This document shows, one piece after another, positions 42,650 to 51,197 of a stretch of DNA of 56,968 nt (its first letter is position 1; the number at the start of each line of letters is the position of its first letter). The position numbers and the translations under genes are program-made. Source of the stretch: Streptomyces sp. WM4235 (GTDB lineage Bacteria; Actinomycetota; Actinomycetes; Streptomycetales; Streptomycetaceae); contig NZ_LGDE01000393.1 of NCBI RefSeq assembly GCF_001279725.1, positions 1 through 56,968 of the forward strand, read 5' to 3'. The notes below the pieces were generated by a model. The model had not been told where the DNA came from, searched no databases, and was given only the letters and a program-made list of their open reading frames with translations.

Positions 42650-44620
42650 TCAGTTTCCGAGGTTGAGAGTCCCGGTGTCCTTCAAGGTGTTGGGGACGTA
42701 GACGTTGGGGAACAGCAACTCTGTCGTCCCGTTCGCCCGTTCGATGTTAGCGGTCATCGTCACGCCCACCGGGATGGTGCTCGTGGCATCCCGGAAGACG
42801 GGGGTCACCTGGTAGAGAATCGCATCGTTGGCGCCGAAGGACGACTTCTTCACTTCCTCCTGAGCCTGGTACTCGAAGCTCCTCATGCTGGGCGTTCCGG
42901 TGTTCATTCCCACCTGCCAGCAGGGGACGAGATTGTTCTGGCCTCCATCCCTGACTTTCCCCGGGCCGCCGAGGATGTTGGCGATCAGGTGACACCGGGC
43001 CAGATCGGTTCCGGAAGAGTAGTCGTCGCGGAACTTCTTCGCGTCCTGCCAGCCGGTGGGGTCACCCCCGGCATGCTTGCCCTCGACGACGTTCTTACCC
43101 AGGCAGGCTGTCGCCTTGGTCGGGCGGGTGCCCGCCCCGCCCTTCGGGGTGGTGGTCTTGTTGACGTGGGCGACGGGTTCGGTGGTGTTCTGGTACCAGC
43201 CGTCACCCTTGGGAAGGGCCCCGGCCGGCAGATTCGCCAGACATGCGGCCTGCGGAGCCCCGGCCGGCGTCGTGAATTCGACCTTGAACTGGTCGGCGTC
43301 AATGACCCGCTGGCTCTGGAATCCCTCAGCGAGCTTCCCGTCGGCGAACTGCTTTTCCTTTGCCGGGACATGAGCGCGCACGCACGGCGCCGCAGGATCC
43401 AGATCCAGGCTGTTGCCGAGGACGTAGGTGTCCCAGCCGCCACTGCTGGCGTTGGGGATCACCTCGACGCACCGGGCCCCGTCGATTCCTCCTTCCTTGA
43501 CTTCCGCGAAGGGGAATTCGGCGCAAGTGTCGGTGTCGACGAGGTCGGTGTTCGCGTCGAAGGGCTCCGTTCCCGCGCTGCCGCAGGTGCGGCCCGAGCG
43601 GTCGGCCGTGCCGCTCTTCTGCCGGGTCAGCGGCTTGGCCTTTCCCCACCCGTCGTTGAGGTGCTGTTGGGCCCACTGGTAGGCGGCGACCGCGCCACCG
43701 GGGTCCGAGCCCTGTGCGTTCATCTCGACGAGCGCCATGACCGAGGGGATGACGCAGCCCGGCGACGGGGTGCCCGCGGGGTCTGCGACGGCATCGTCGC
43801 AGCGGATCTTGCGCGGGTTGGTCCACGAGGCGTTCGGGTCGGTGATCGTGGCACCCGGCATGGTCACGTACATCTGGTATGAGGTGTCGAACTCGGAAAC
43901 CGCTCCCGCCGCGGGGGTCGAGGAGTACGAGACGGTGCCGGTGAGGGACTGTCCCACGGTCAGGTTGCCCCCGAACCAGGGCGCGGCCTTCGTCGCCTTG
44001 CAACCGGTTCCGCAGGCGGCGCGGAACTTGGCGGTGAGCGCGGTGACGTCGCCCTGCGCAGAGGTCATCTTCGTGGTGACCTGCTCACTCCACGTCGTGC
44101 CACTGGCCGGAAGCGACGCGCTGGTGGAGACCTCCAGGGTGCCTCGCCCGATCTCCGCGCCGTTGCCGTCGCGCAGGATGTAGAGGACGTTCAGCCCGGA
44201 CACGCAGTAACTGAAGCGCTCATACGAGTAGTTGCCGAGACCACTGACGGCGCAGCCGGCGCCGGCAAGCGACTGTGCGGCGGCGGCCGGCTGTGCGGCG
44301 GCGCGCGGCTGTGCGGCGGCGGGCCGGGGCGAGGAGGCGATGGTGAGGCAGGCCTCGACAGCGCCCTTCCTGCGTTCCTTCGAGTCTGGCGCCGTGGCCT
44401 CGCAGTGTTCCCCGGACGTCCTCGGCGCGACGCCGGCTGTCGCCGCGGAAGCCGTTGCGGCGGACCGATCCGTGCTCTGCAGTTGCGTGGGCTTGTCTGT
44501 GGCCGGCTGTGCCGTGGCCATGCCCGTGGTGGTGAGTCCCAGCGTCGCGGCCATCAGTACCGAGAGCAGGGTCGACCGGGCCCGTATTCGCACGCTGCCT
44601 CTGGGACGTGTGCTGTGCAT
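42650..44620 (-). CDS. secreted protein with DRGH-type endonuclease domain
   Basis: 656 aa from ATG 44620. A Sec signal (RIRARSTLLSVLMAATLGLTTTGMATA) is followed by an Ala/Gln-rich linker and a globular domain with several Cys pairs. The central region has DTDTCAEFPFAEVKEGG, similar to the DEYPFA motif of NucA/NucB-type nucleases. The C-terminus carries DLARCHLIANILGG (His 544 in place of the DRGH His) and NNLVPCWQVGMNTG, the signature of the DNA/RNA non-specific endonuclease family; DRGH here is A-R-C-H. Both modules look partly altered, so which is active is unclear. It is preceded by the ALF-repeat gene and followed by the DUF1963 gene. A secreted antibacterial nuclease is the likeliest role. 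Confidence 0.78.
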   Translation of the reverse strand: MHSTRPRGSVRIRARSTLLSVLMAATLGLTTTGMATAQPATDKPTQLQSTDRSAATASAATAGVAPRTSGEHCEATAPDSKERRKGAVEACLTIASSPRPAAAQPRAAAQPAAAAQSLAGAGCAVSGLGNYSYERFSYCVSGLNVLYILRDGNGAEIGRGTLEVSTSASLPASGTTWSEQVTTKMTSAQGDVTALTAKFRAACGTGCKATKAAPWFGGNLTVGQSLTGTVSYSSTPAAGAVSEFDTSYQMYVTMPGATITDPNASWTNPRKIRCDDAVADPAGTPSPGCVIPSVMALVEMNAQGSDPGGAVAAYQWAQQHLNDGWGKAKPLTRQKSGTADRSGRTCGSAGTEPFDANTDLVDTDTCAEFPFAEVKEGGIDGARCVEVIPNASSGGWDTYVLGNSLDLDPAAPCVRAHVPAKEKQFADGKLAEGFQSQRVIDADQFKVEFTTPAGAPQAACLANLPAGALPKGDGWYQNTTEPVAHVNKTTTPKGGAGTRPTKATACLGKNVVEGKHAGGDPTGWQDAKKFRDDYSSGTDLARCHLIANILGGPGKVRDGGQNNLVPCWQVGMNTGTPSMRSFEYQAQEEVKKSSFGANDAILYQVTPVFRDATSTIPVGVTMTANIERANGTTELLFPNVYVPNTLKDTGTLNLGN

Positions 44621-44987
44621 GCTTGTCAGATCTCTCTTCTGTCTTGGTAGATGGGTATCGAGGGGTGGCACTCCATGTGACGCGCCCGAGGCAGGCACTC
44701 TCGGAGCGTGCGGCGAGATCACTTACGGACTGTTCACCGCAGCCGGCCGGGTCTTGGCCGGGGTGGGAAGACGCGTGAGATCGCCGGGTCGATACTCCGC
44801 ACCTGGCAGGGGGCGCCTCGGGCGCCTGCGGTGGCAACTCACCCCAGCCACCACATGGCCGGCCGCGTGATCAGTTGAGCGGAATCGTCTGTGCCACTCA
44901 GGGCGGAGAGATACCCGGGTTGGTCTCCGACCGATTGGGCGGAGACGCACCACCGCCGGCGGGGGCAAGGTCAGTGGTGAGCGGCTG
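44621..44987. other. intergenic region between nuclease and ALF-repeat genes
   Basis: About 370 bases with no coding frame of quality. An imperfect GC-rich inverted repeat lies near 44805-44830 (GGGGGCGCC...GGGCGCC) and may terminate the upstream ALF-repeat transcript. The promoter of the nuclease gene is expected here. Confidence 0.4.
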
Positions 44988-47900
44988 TCAGGTGAATACC
45001 TTGACGATGTCGGACGCGACGTCTTCGGCGACCTTGACCACCTTCTTGACGACCGGCTTGGCCACGGTGGAGGCAACACGTCCGCCGCCGCGGGTGACGA
45101 GCCCCAGTGCCGTACGGCCGGCCGAGGAGACGAACTCGCCGCTGGTGAAGCCGTATTCGATGCCCGTGGCCAGCACGCTGACTCCAGCGGCTACGACAGA
45201 GATGCCGAGGCAGACCGCGGCGATGCTGCCCAGAACGGGTGCCGCCGGGAAGAACACGCAGGAGACGGCGAAGCCCGCTGCCAGGAGACCGGCTGCCATG
45301 CTCACCTTGTCGGCGGTGTCAGCCCACCATTTGGCGTCGTTCCACCATTCGTCCTTGCCTGCTTCGCTTCCCTTCGGATTGACCGTGTCGTTGGTCGTCG
45401 TGTCGGAGGGATTGTGGTTGGCGTCCCGGTCCTTCTGTGCCTGTTCGGCGGCGACGCGCGCGGCTTCCCTCACTTCTGCCGTCCGCTTGTCCGCCGCGAT
45501 CTGGCGTGCGTCGGCGGCGGCCGCGGCGGCGGTCTTGGCGTCCCGGCCGGCGGCGAGCTCGGCCTGGTGGGCATCGGCGGCGGAGGCCTGGGCGCTGTAG
45601 GAAGAGGCCAGTGCGCTGCGGGCCGCGTCGATGGCGCGGTTGGCGGAGTGGTTCGCCGCGCGGGAGGCACTCTGTGCGGTGGCGGCGGCGTCCTTGGCCT
45701 TGTTCGCCGAAGTCTGGGCGTCGGCGGCGGATTTGTCCGCCGCGTCCGCGTGCCGGCGGGCCTGGGCTGCGAAGCCGTCGGCCAGTTTCGCCGAGTCCAC
45801 CGCCTTGTCAGCCCATTCTTGGGCCTTGGTCCCGGCATCCCGGGCTATCGCAGCCACCTGGGAGGCGAGTGCCGCGTCTCGCTGTGCCTCCTGGGCGATC
45901 TTGGCTGCTGCGGCGATGGCAGCCTGCATGGCGGCGGCGTGGCTGAGGGAGTCGTAGTCAAGCTGGGTGGCTCGGTGCTGGACGAATTCCACGAAGCGCC
46001 GGCGCATCCAGGCGGGGCCCTCCATGGCGACTTCGGCGTAGGCCTTGGTGTACGCGTCAGCGGTGGCTATGACCTTCATGGTGGCGACGGCGTCGTCCTC
46101 TTCGACGGCCTTGGGAAGGTCCTCGTCGAAGAACTTCTGGAGCGATTCCGGTGTATTGGTGTTCAGTGCGTCGTTGGCAGCCTTGGTGACAGCCTTGCCG
46201 GGCTTCTCGTGCAGGATCTTCAGGATGTTGACCCTGTTGTCCTCGGCACGTGCCTTGATGACACCGCCGGTGTTGAAGTCCCCTTCCGCGGGGACTCCGC
46301 CGGCGAGGGCCTGGACCGCCGCCTTCGCGACCGCCGGTTCGGAGACCTGGGCGATGAAGAGGATGGTCTCGCGATCGTCCTGGGCCGCGGCGAGCTGCCG
46401 ATCGAGGTCGATCCAGGAGAACACGTCGTAGTCGGATCCGGCGAGAGCGAAGCGTGCGGCCTGGCGGGTCCAGGTGCCATGGGCCTCGAGCAGAGCGGTG
46501 GCTGCCTGGCGACCCAGGGTTGCGGCGACGGTCAGGTTGTCGCTGCCGAGGGCCTGCTCCGCCCTGGCTATGAGGTCCTTGGTGGCCTGGGTGGTCTGCT
46601 GTGCCTGTGTGCGCTTGTTCAGGACGGCCGCGCGTTCGCTCTTGTCCAGCAGGGCGAGTTGAGCAGCCTCCTTCATTCCTTGCAGCCTGTCGGCCGCCAG
46701 CCTGGCCGCCTCGGCGGCGCGGGCGTTCTTCTCCACGTTCAGCGCGTCCGCGATGGCCTGCGTCGCGAGGTTGGCCGCCTTGACCGCCTCGTCGGCGTAG
46801 GCGGTGGACTTGTTGGCGAAGTCGATCGCCTGTCCTGCGTACTTGACGGCTTCTTCGGCGGCGTCAGCGGCCTTTTCGGCGTGTACGGCGGCTGATTTGG
46901 CCGCACTGTTCGCGGTGCGGGCGGCCTTGGCAGCGGTCGAAGCCAGCGCCTGGGCCGTGGAGGCGGCGTTGGTCGCCTGGTTGGCGGCGGTGGAGGCGAG
47001 CGCGGCCTGACGCTTGGCCTCGGCCGCCTCACCCTGGGCGACACCGGAGGCCTCGGCCGCCTGGGCGGAGGCCTTCGCGGCGGCCGCGGCGTCGCGGGCG
47101 GCGTCCGCCGCGGCCAGACCGGCGCCGGCCGACTGCTCCGAGGCGACGGCCGCGTCATCGGCAGCCTTGGCAGCGGAGTACGCCTTCGCGGCGGCGTCAC
47201 GGGCGGCGACGGCGGCGTTCTTGGCCTCGTTGGTCTTCGACGCGTCCTTCGACGCGGCGATGGCGGCGTGATAGGCGCGCGTGGCCGCCGATCCCGCGGC
47301 GGCGGCCGCCTGGGAGGCCGCCGTGGCCGCCCAGGACGCCCGCTGCGACGCCTGGACCGCCGCGGAGGAGGCGCGGATGGCCGTGCGGGCCGCTGCCGCG
47401 GCGCCGCCGGCGGCGGTGGCGGCCTGGCGGGCCGCCTCGGCGGACCTGCGGACGTCGTCCCTTGCCTTCTCGGCTTCGGCCGCTGCCGTTTCAGCCGCCT
47501 CCTTCGCCTTGCTCGCGGCTGTCGTCGCACGCGCGGAGGCCTCGACCGCGAGGTCGGTCTGTTCCCGCGCACGCGCGCTCTCGCGCTCGACGATGGCGAC
47601 CAACTGCCCGATGGTGGCGGCTTCCTGGTCGCGGGCCCGCGCGATGTGCTGGCCAGTGTCGAGATACCACTGAACGTCGTCCGCGGTACCGCTCAGGGCG
47701 CGGTTCGCGTATTTCTTGAGTTCCGGTCCGGCCGTGGCAAGGCTGCGGAGGATGTCCACCCGCATGTCCTCCAGCCTGGCGTTGTACTGGGACGTGAGCA
47801 GGAACTGCTCCAGCGCCTGGTCCGTACTGGCACTCAGCGCGGCGTTGCCGTCCCGCTTGATGCTCTTTCCACCATTGGCCATGACAGTGAGGGTCGAGAC

Positions 47901-48350
47901 CCGCATGTCCTCGGTTACCGAGGAGCGGAATCCGTCCTTGACGAATGCGGATATCGCCCCGTCACCACCGTTGAGGGCCGCGGTGACGTCTCTGCGGACA
48001 CTCTTGCCTCCGTAGCCGAGATAGGTGAAGGCGGCGACACGGTTGTCGACCCGCGTCGCCCTCGGCAGCTGCTCGGCCAGGAAGGTCGCAATGTCCTGGT
48101 CGGTGCCGCTGAGTGCGTACGTGGCCGCCTCCTTGACCGAACGACCGCCCAGCATCCAGGCCTTGACGACCCGGGCCCGCTCCGTGTCCGGAAGCGACAG
48201 CGCGTCTCCGGCCGCGGTGGTCGCTCCGGCCGCGCCGCTGCTGGTGGCTGCCCGTACGGGTGTGGTGAACAGCCAGGGAGTGGAGACGGCAGCCGCGCTC
48301 GCCGCGACGGCGGTAGCGAACCGGCGTCGGCTCCAAAAAGTTTCCTGCAC
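44988..48350 (-). CDS. giant exported ALF-repeat and coiled-coil protein
   Basis: About 1120 aa from GTG 48350, with GAGAGG upstream; the frame reaches 48413 without a better start. The Tat-like leader is RRRFATAVAASAAAVSTPWLF. The N-terminal region has four short ALF repeats (for example VVKAWMLGGRSVKEAATYALSGTDQDIATFL). Then come 350 residues of Ala-rich coiled coil, more ALF-type repeats (VFSWIDLDRQLAAAQDDRETILFIAQ; AVTKAANDALNTNTPESLQKFFDEDLPKAVEEDDAV), and a second coiled coil. The C-terminus is hydrophobic, with AGLLAAGFAVSCVFF and ISVVAAGVSVLATG segments, followed by a Lys/Val-rich tail. No HINT or toxin domain is visible, unlike typical ALF-repeat toxins. It may be a structural stalk or a membrane-active protein. 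The downstream nuclease gene could be its partner. Confidence 0.85.
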   Translation of the reverse strand: MQETFWSRRRFATAVAASAAAVSTPWLFTTPVRAATSSGAAGATTAAGDALSLPDTERARVVKAWMLGGRSVKEAATYALSGTDQDIATFLAEQLPRATRVDNRVAAFTYLGYGGKSVRRDVTAALNGGDGAISAFVKDGFRSSVTEDMRVSTLTVMANGGKSIKRDGNAALSASTDQALEQFLLTSQYNARLEDMRVDILRSLATAGPELKKYANRALSGTADDVQWYLDTGQHIARARDQEAATIGQLVAIVERESARAREQTDLAVEASARATTAASKAKEAAETAAAEAEKARDDVRRSAEAARQAATAAGGAAAAARTAIRASSAAVQASQRASWAATAASQAAAAAGSAATRAYHAAIAASKDASKTNEAKNAAVAARDAAAKAYSAAKAADDAAVASEQSAGAGLAAADAARDAAAAAKASAQAAEASGVAQGEAAEAKRQAALASTAANQATNAASTAQALASTAAKAARTANSAAKSAAVHAEKAADAAEEAVKYAGQAIDFANKSTAYADEAVKAANLATQAIADALNVEKNARAAEAARLAADRLQGMKEAAQLALLDKSERAAVLNKRTQAQQTTQATKDLIARAEQALGSDNLTVAATLGRQAATALLEAHGTWTRQAARFALAGSDYDVFSWIDLDRQLAAAQDDRETILFIAQVSEPAVAKAAVQALAGGVPAEGDFNTGGVIKARAEDNRVNILKILHEKPGKAVTKAANDALNTNTPESLQKFFDEDLPKAVEEDDAVATMKVIATADAYTKAYAEVAMEGPAWMRRRFVEFVQHRATQLDYDSLSHAAAMQAAIAAAAKIAQEAQRDAALASQVAAIARDAGTKAQEWADKAVDSAKLADGFAAQARRHADAADKSAADAQTSANKAKDAAATAQSASRAANHSANRAIDAARSALASSYSAQASAADAHQAELAAGRDAKTAAAAAADARQIAADKRTAEVREAARVAAEQAQKDRDANHNPSDTTTNDTVNPKGSEAGKDEWWNDAKWWADTADKVSMAAGLLAAGFAVSCVFFPAAPVLGSIAAVCLGISVVAAGVSVLATGIEYGFTSGEFVSSAGRTALGLVTRGGGRVASTVAKPVVKKVVKVAEDVASDIVKVFT

Positions 48351-48820
48351 GGAAGAACCTCTCTGTTGATTCCTCGAGGTCGAGGCCCAATCACGCCCGG
48401 GATAAATCGACAATCACCGGAACGACAGTCAGCTGACCTTAAGCAGCAACAGGCCCTGAACACACCTGGCTGGAACCTCACCGACACTACATTCAAAAGA
48501 TGGCCGGATCTCATCCTCAGGTTTTCGCAAAACCGCCACAACCATTTCGCGGAGTGGCGCAAGTCACTCCACCGATGGCGGTTATGTACCTGTATACCCT
48601 CTCTATCCCATTGGCTGGATGGCGTGTGGCTTGGTTTCATTCAGGAGATCGTCAGCCACCTCGAAGCTCCGTCGTAGCATTCATTCGACTGCGTTGCCCA
48701 GCCGGCTACCGGGGCGCCCAGAAAGCACGCGCGCACCCATCTACCGGTCTGACGATTTCCCCCGATCGCGGCGCATGTACGCACGTTCGGGATCACCTAC
48801 ATTCGAAACTGAGGATGAAC
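48351..48820. other. divergent promoter region, AT-richer
   Basis: About 470 bases between the ALF-repeat gene and the small secreted protein gene. The stretch around 48470-48660 is markedly less GC-rich than the rest of the window. No gene, RNA fold or perfect operator palindrome was found. It probably contains two divergent promoters. Confidence 0.5.
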
Positions 48821-49336
48821 ATGAAGGCACGTGGCACAATCCTGCGGATCGTCGGCGCGGCTGTGGGTGCGGGTGCTCTGGCCTGGGCCGCTGTCGCGGG
48901 CGGCGTGACCGGAGGATCCGGCGCGGAAGGCATCTCTACGAAGTCGATCGCCGATGAGGGCCCCGGATATGCCGTCGAGGACTTCGCCTACCCGAACGCC
49001 GACAAGATCCTCGCGGAGAAAAAGATCAAGCTCAAGAGCGGGAATGGGAATATCCTCCTCGCCGAGTGCACGGGTGCGCCCGAACTGATGGAAGTCTTCT
49101 CCCATGTGAACGAGAAGGTCTGCTTCCGAGTCACCGGAGACAAGGGCTATCTGAGCCTGGAGATCCCGGCGGTCTTCGGAATCAAGGGAAACAATTTTGC
49201 CGCCCAGGTCGAAATGTCGACCGGCTCCGAGGAGAAGACGTTCAACGTCGACAAGAACACCTGGACGGCCGTTGGTGAGACCGCAGACGAGCAGGGGCGT
49301 GATTTCATGCTTCTCGAAATCAGGACTTCCAAGTAG
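48821..49336 (+). CDS. small secreted protein of unknown function
   Basis: 171 aa. Start ATG 48821 chosen over ATG 48815 because GAGG lies six bases upstream. The signal peptide is KARGTILRIVGAAVGAGALAWAAVAGGVTGG. The mature protein of about 135 residues has beta-type segments: CTGAPELMEVFSHVNEKVCFRVTGDKGYLSLEIPAVFGIKGNNFAAQVEM and FNVDKNTWTAVGE. It has two Cys, which could form a disulfide. Third positions are a little less GC-rich than neighbouring genes. It precedes the pseudo-protease genes by 90 bases on the same strand and may be co-expressed with them. Confidence 0.75.
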   Translation: MKARGTILRIVGAAVGAGALAWAAVAGGVTGGSGAEGISTKSIADEGPGYAVEDFAYPNADKILAEKKIKLKSGNGNILLAECTGAPELMEVFSHVNEKVCFRVTGDKGYLSLEIPAVFGIKGNNFAAQVEMSTGSEEKTFNVDKNTWTAVGETADEQGRDFMLLEIRTSK

Positions 49337-49426
49337 TCCTCGTCGCGTCGCCGCCCTTTCTCGCCGGGCAAACCCGCGTGTCACCGCCGAACGCATCGGC
49401 TCCCTTTCCTGTTCTGAAAGAAGACC

Positions 49427-51064
49427 ATGACTGAAACGCGTCTCCGCCCTGCGCGGGCGACCGGTCTGCTCGTCACCGCCACCGCCGTTGCGGTGGGCCT
49501 CGTATCGGCCGGGCCGGCTCAGGCCGTCGTCGGTCCCGAGACACCGGCCGGTCAGTACGCCTTCACCGCAAAGCTGGTCGTCGGTGGCGAGGCAAACAGC
49601 CGTGGCTGCACCGCCACTCTCGTCGACGCCAACTGGCTCCTGACCGCCGCCAGTTGTTTCGCGACCACCCCGGGTACGACGGTCCCGGCCGGCAAGCCGG
49701 CGCTGAAGTCCACGGCGACCCTCAGCGACGGCAAGACCGTGGACATCGTCGAGATCGCTCCACGCGCAGACCGCGACGTCGTCCTCGCCCGCCTGGCCAC
49801 CCCCTCCGCTGCCCTCACCGGCGTCAAGCGCGCGAACGTTGCACCCGTGGCCGGTGCCGAGCTGACGGCGGCCGGGTTCGGGCGCACCAGGACCGAGTGG
49901 GTGCCCGACAAGCCCCACACCGGTTCGTTCAACGTGAACGCTGCGGATGCCACCAGCCTCAGCATCACCGGCAAGGGCACCGACTCCCTGTGCAAGGGCG
50001 ACACAGGTGGGCCTCTCCTGAACGGCGCCGGCGAGTTGGTTGGCGTCAACAGCCGTTCCTGGCAGGGTGGCTGCTACGCCGCCGACCCCGCCGAGACCCG
50101 TACCGGCGCGATCGCCGCCCGCGTCGACGACTTGCGTGAGTGGATCGACGGATACCGCGCGACGACTTCGGGCTGGCAGACCGAGACCCTCGTACAGTCC
50201 GGCAGCAGCCTCTACCAAGGCATTCGCCTGCCCGACGGTTCGTGGACCGGGTTCAGCGACGTCCAGGCCAAGGTCAACGACTTGGGCGGAATCCGCAGCT
50301 CCGCCGCTGCCGGTATCAACGGCGACACGCACGTGCTGGCCATCAGCAACAGCGGCGGCCTTTCCCACACCATCCGCAAGGCGGACGGCACCTGGGGCCG
50401 GTTCGGAGACGTCTTCGCCGCGGCAAACACCCTCGGCAACCTCACCCAGGTCTCAGCCGTCTCCATCGGCTACGACCTCCACGTCGTGGCCGTCGCCGAC
50501 GGAAAGGCCTTCCACACGGTCCGCAACGCCGCGGGCAGTTGGACCCCCTTCCGCGACGTCAGCAGCGGCTCCCTCACCCACGTGACCGCTGCCGCGACCG
50601 CCAGTGTCCGGGGCGAGCTCCAGGTCGGCCTCGTCAGCGGCGGAAGGCCCTATCACAGCATCCGTCAGACCAACGGGAACTGGCTGAGCTGGGGCAACGT
50701 GTCCCAGGCCGCCGGCAGCACCGGCCCCATCACCTCGATCAGCATGGCCGGCGCCGGCGACGGGACGCACTTCGTGGTAGCCACCGACAACGGCTCCCGC
50801 CAGTACCACACGCTCCGCAATCCCGACGGAACGTGGACCGCCTTCGGAGACCTGAAGCCCTACTTCGGGAGCATCACCGCCACATCCCTCTCCGCCGCCG
50901 CAGTCAACGGCGAGCTCCAGATCGCCGTCACCACCGCCGACGGCAAGGTCCTGCACACCACCCGCCACACCGACCGTACCTGGGGCGCTCCCGTCACCGT
51001 GCCCCTGGAGGGCCTGCCCGGAGCTCCCGGGGCGCTCGCCATCACAGCCACCCTGCACAGCTGA
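49427..51064 (+). CDS. secreted S1-protease-fold protein with altered catalytic residues and C-terminal propeller repeats
   Basis: 545 aa. Signal peptide 1-33 (LLVTATAVAVGLVSAGPAQA). The trypsin-like fold follows: CTATLVDANWLLTAASCF, ADRDVVLARL, AGFGRT, LCKGDTGGPLLN, GVNSRSWQGGC. The His of TAAHC is Ser (S76), the Asp is kept (D117), and the Ser of GDSGGP is Thr (T193). Normal serine-protease catalysis is thus unlikely. The last 290 residues hold six repeats of the form (H)xxRxxDGxWxxFxDV (IRLPDGSWTGFSDV, IRKADGTWGRFGDV, VRNAAGSWTPFRDV, IRQTNGNWLSWGNV, LRNPDGTWTAFGDL, TRHTDRTWG), a probable six-bladed propeller lectin-like domain. It is followed by a terminator and then a paralogue. Confidence 0.85.
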   Translation: MTETRLRPARATGLLVTATAVAVGLVSAGPAQAVVGPETPAGQYAFTAKLVVGGEANSRGCTATLVDANWLLTAASCFATTPGTTVPAGKPALKSTATLSDGKTVDIVEIAPRADRDVVLARLATPSAALTGVKRANVAPVAGAELTAAGFGRTRTEWVPDKPHTGSFNVNAADATSLSITGKGTDSLCKGDTGGPLLNGAGELVGVNSRSWQGGCYAADPAETRTGAIAARVDDLREWIDGYRATTSGWQTETLVQSGSSLYQGIRLPDGSWTGFSDVQAKVNDLGGIRSSAAAGINGDTHVLAISNSGGLSHTIRKADGTWGRFGDVFAAANTLGNLTQVSAVSIGYDLHVVAVADGKAFHTVRNAAGSWTPFRDVSSGSLTHVTAAATASVRGELQVGLVSGGRPYHSIRQTNGNWLSWGNVSQAAGSTGPITSISMAGAGDGTHFVVATDNGSRQYHTLRNPDGTWTAFGDLKPYFGSITATSLSAAAVNGELQIAVTTADGKVLHTTRHTDRTWGAPVTVPLEGLPGAPGALAITATLHS

Positions 51065-51075
51065 TCCGACTCTCC

Positions 51076-51101
51076 GGCCCCGCGATACCGGTCGCGGGGC
51101 C
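51076..51101 (+). terminator. terminator hairpin after the first pseudo-protease gene
   Basis: GGCCCCGCGA and TCGCGGGGCC form a 10-bp perfect stem around a 6-base loop, 12 bases after the stop. Being ahead of the paralogue, it suggests separate transcription or attenuation. Confidence 0.75.
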
Positions 51102-51197
51102 GCCGTCGTCCCCGCCGTCGTCCCCGGCGCCGACGAGCCCGCTCCTCCGCGCGCTCGGGCACCAGATCCTGATCCTGTCTGCTTAAGGATGTTCCGT

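Noticed and set aside
45414..46895. A 493-codon plus-strand frame over the ALF-repeat gene
   Set aside because: Gly/Val/Arg-rich antisense of the Ala-rich coiled coil, with no domain.
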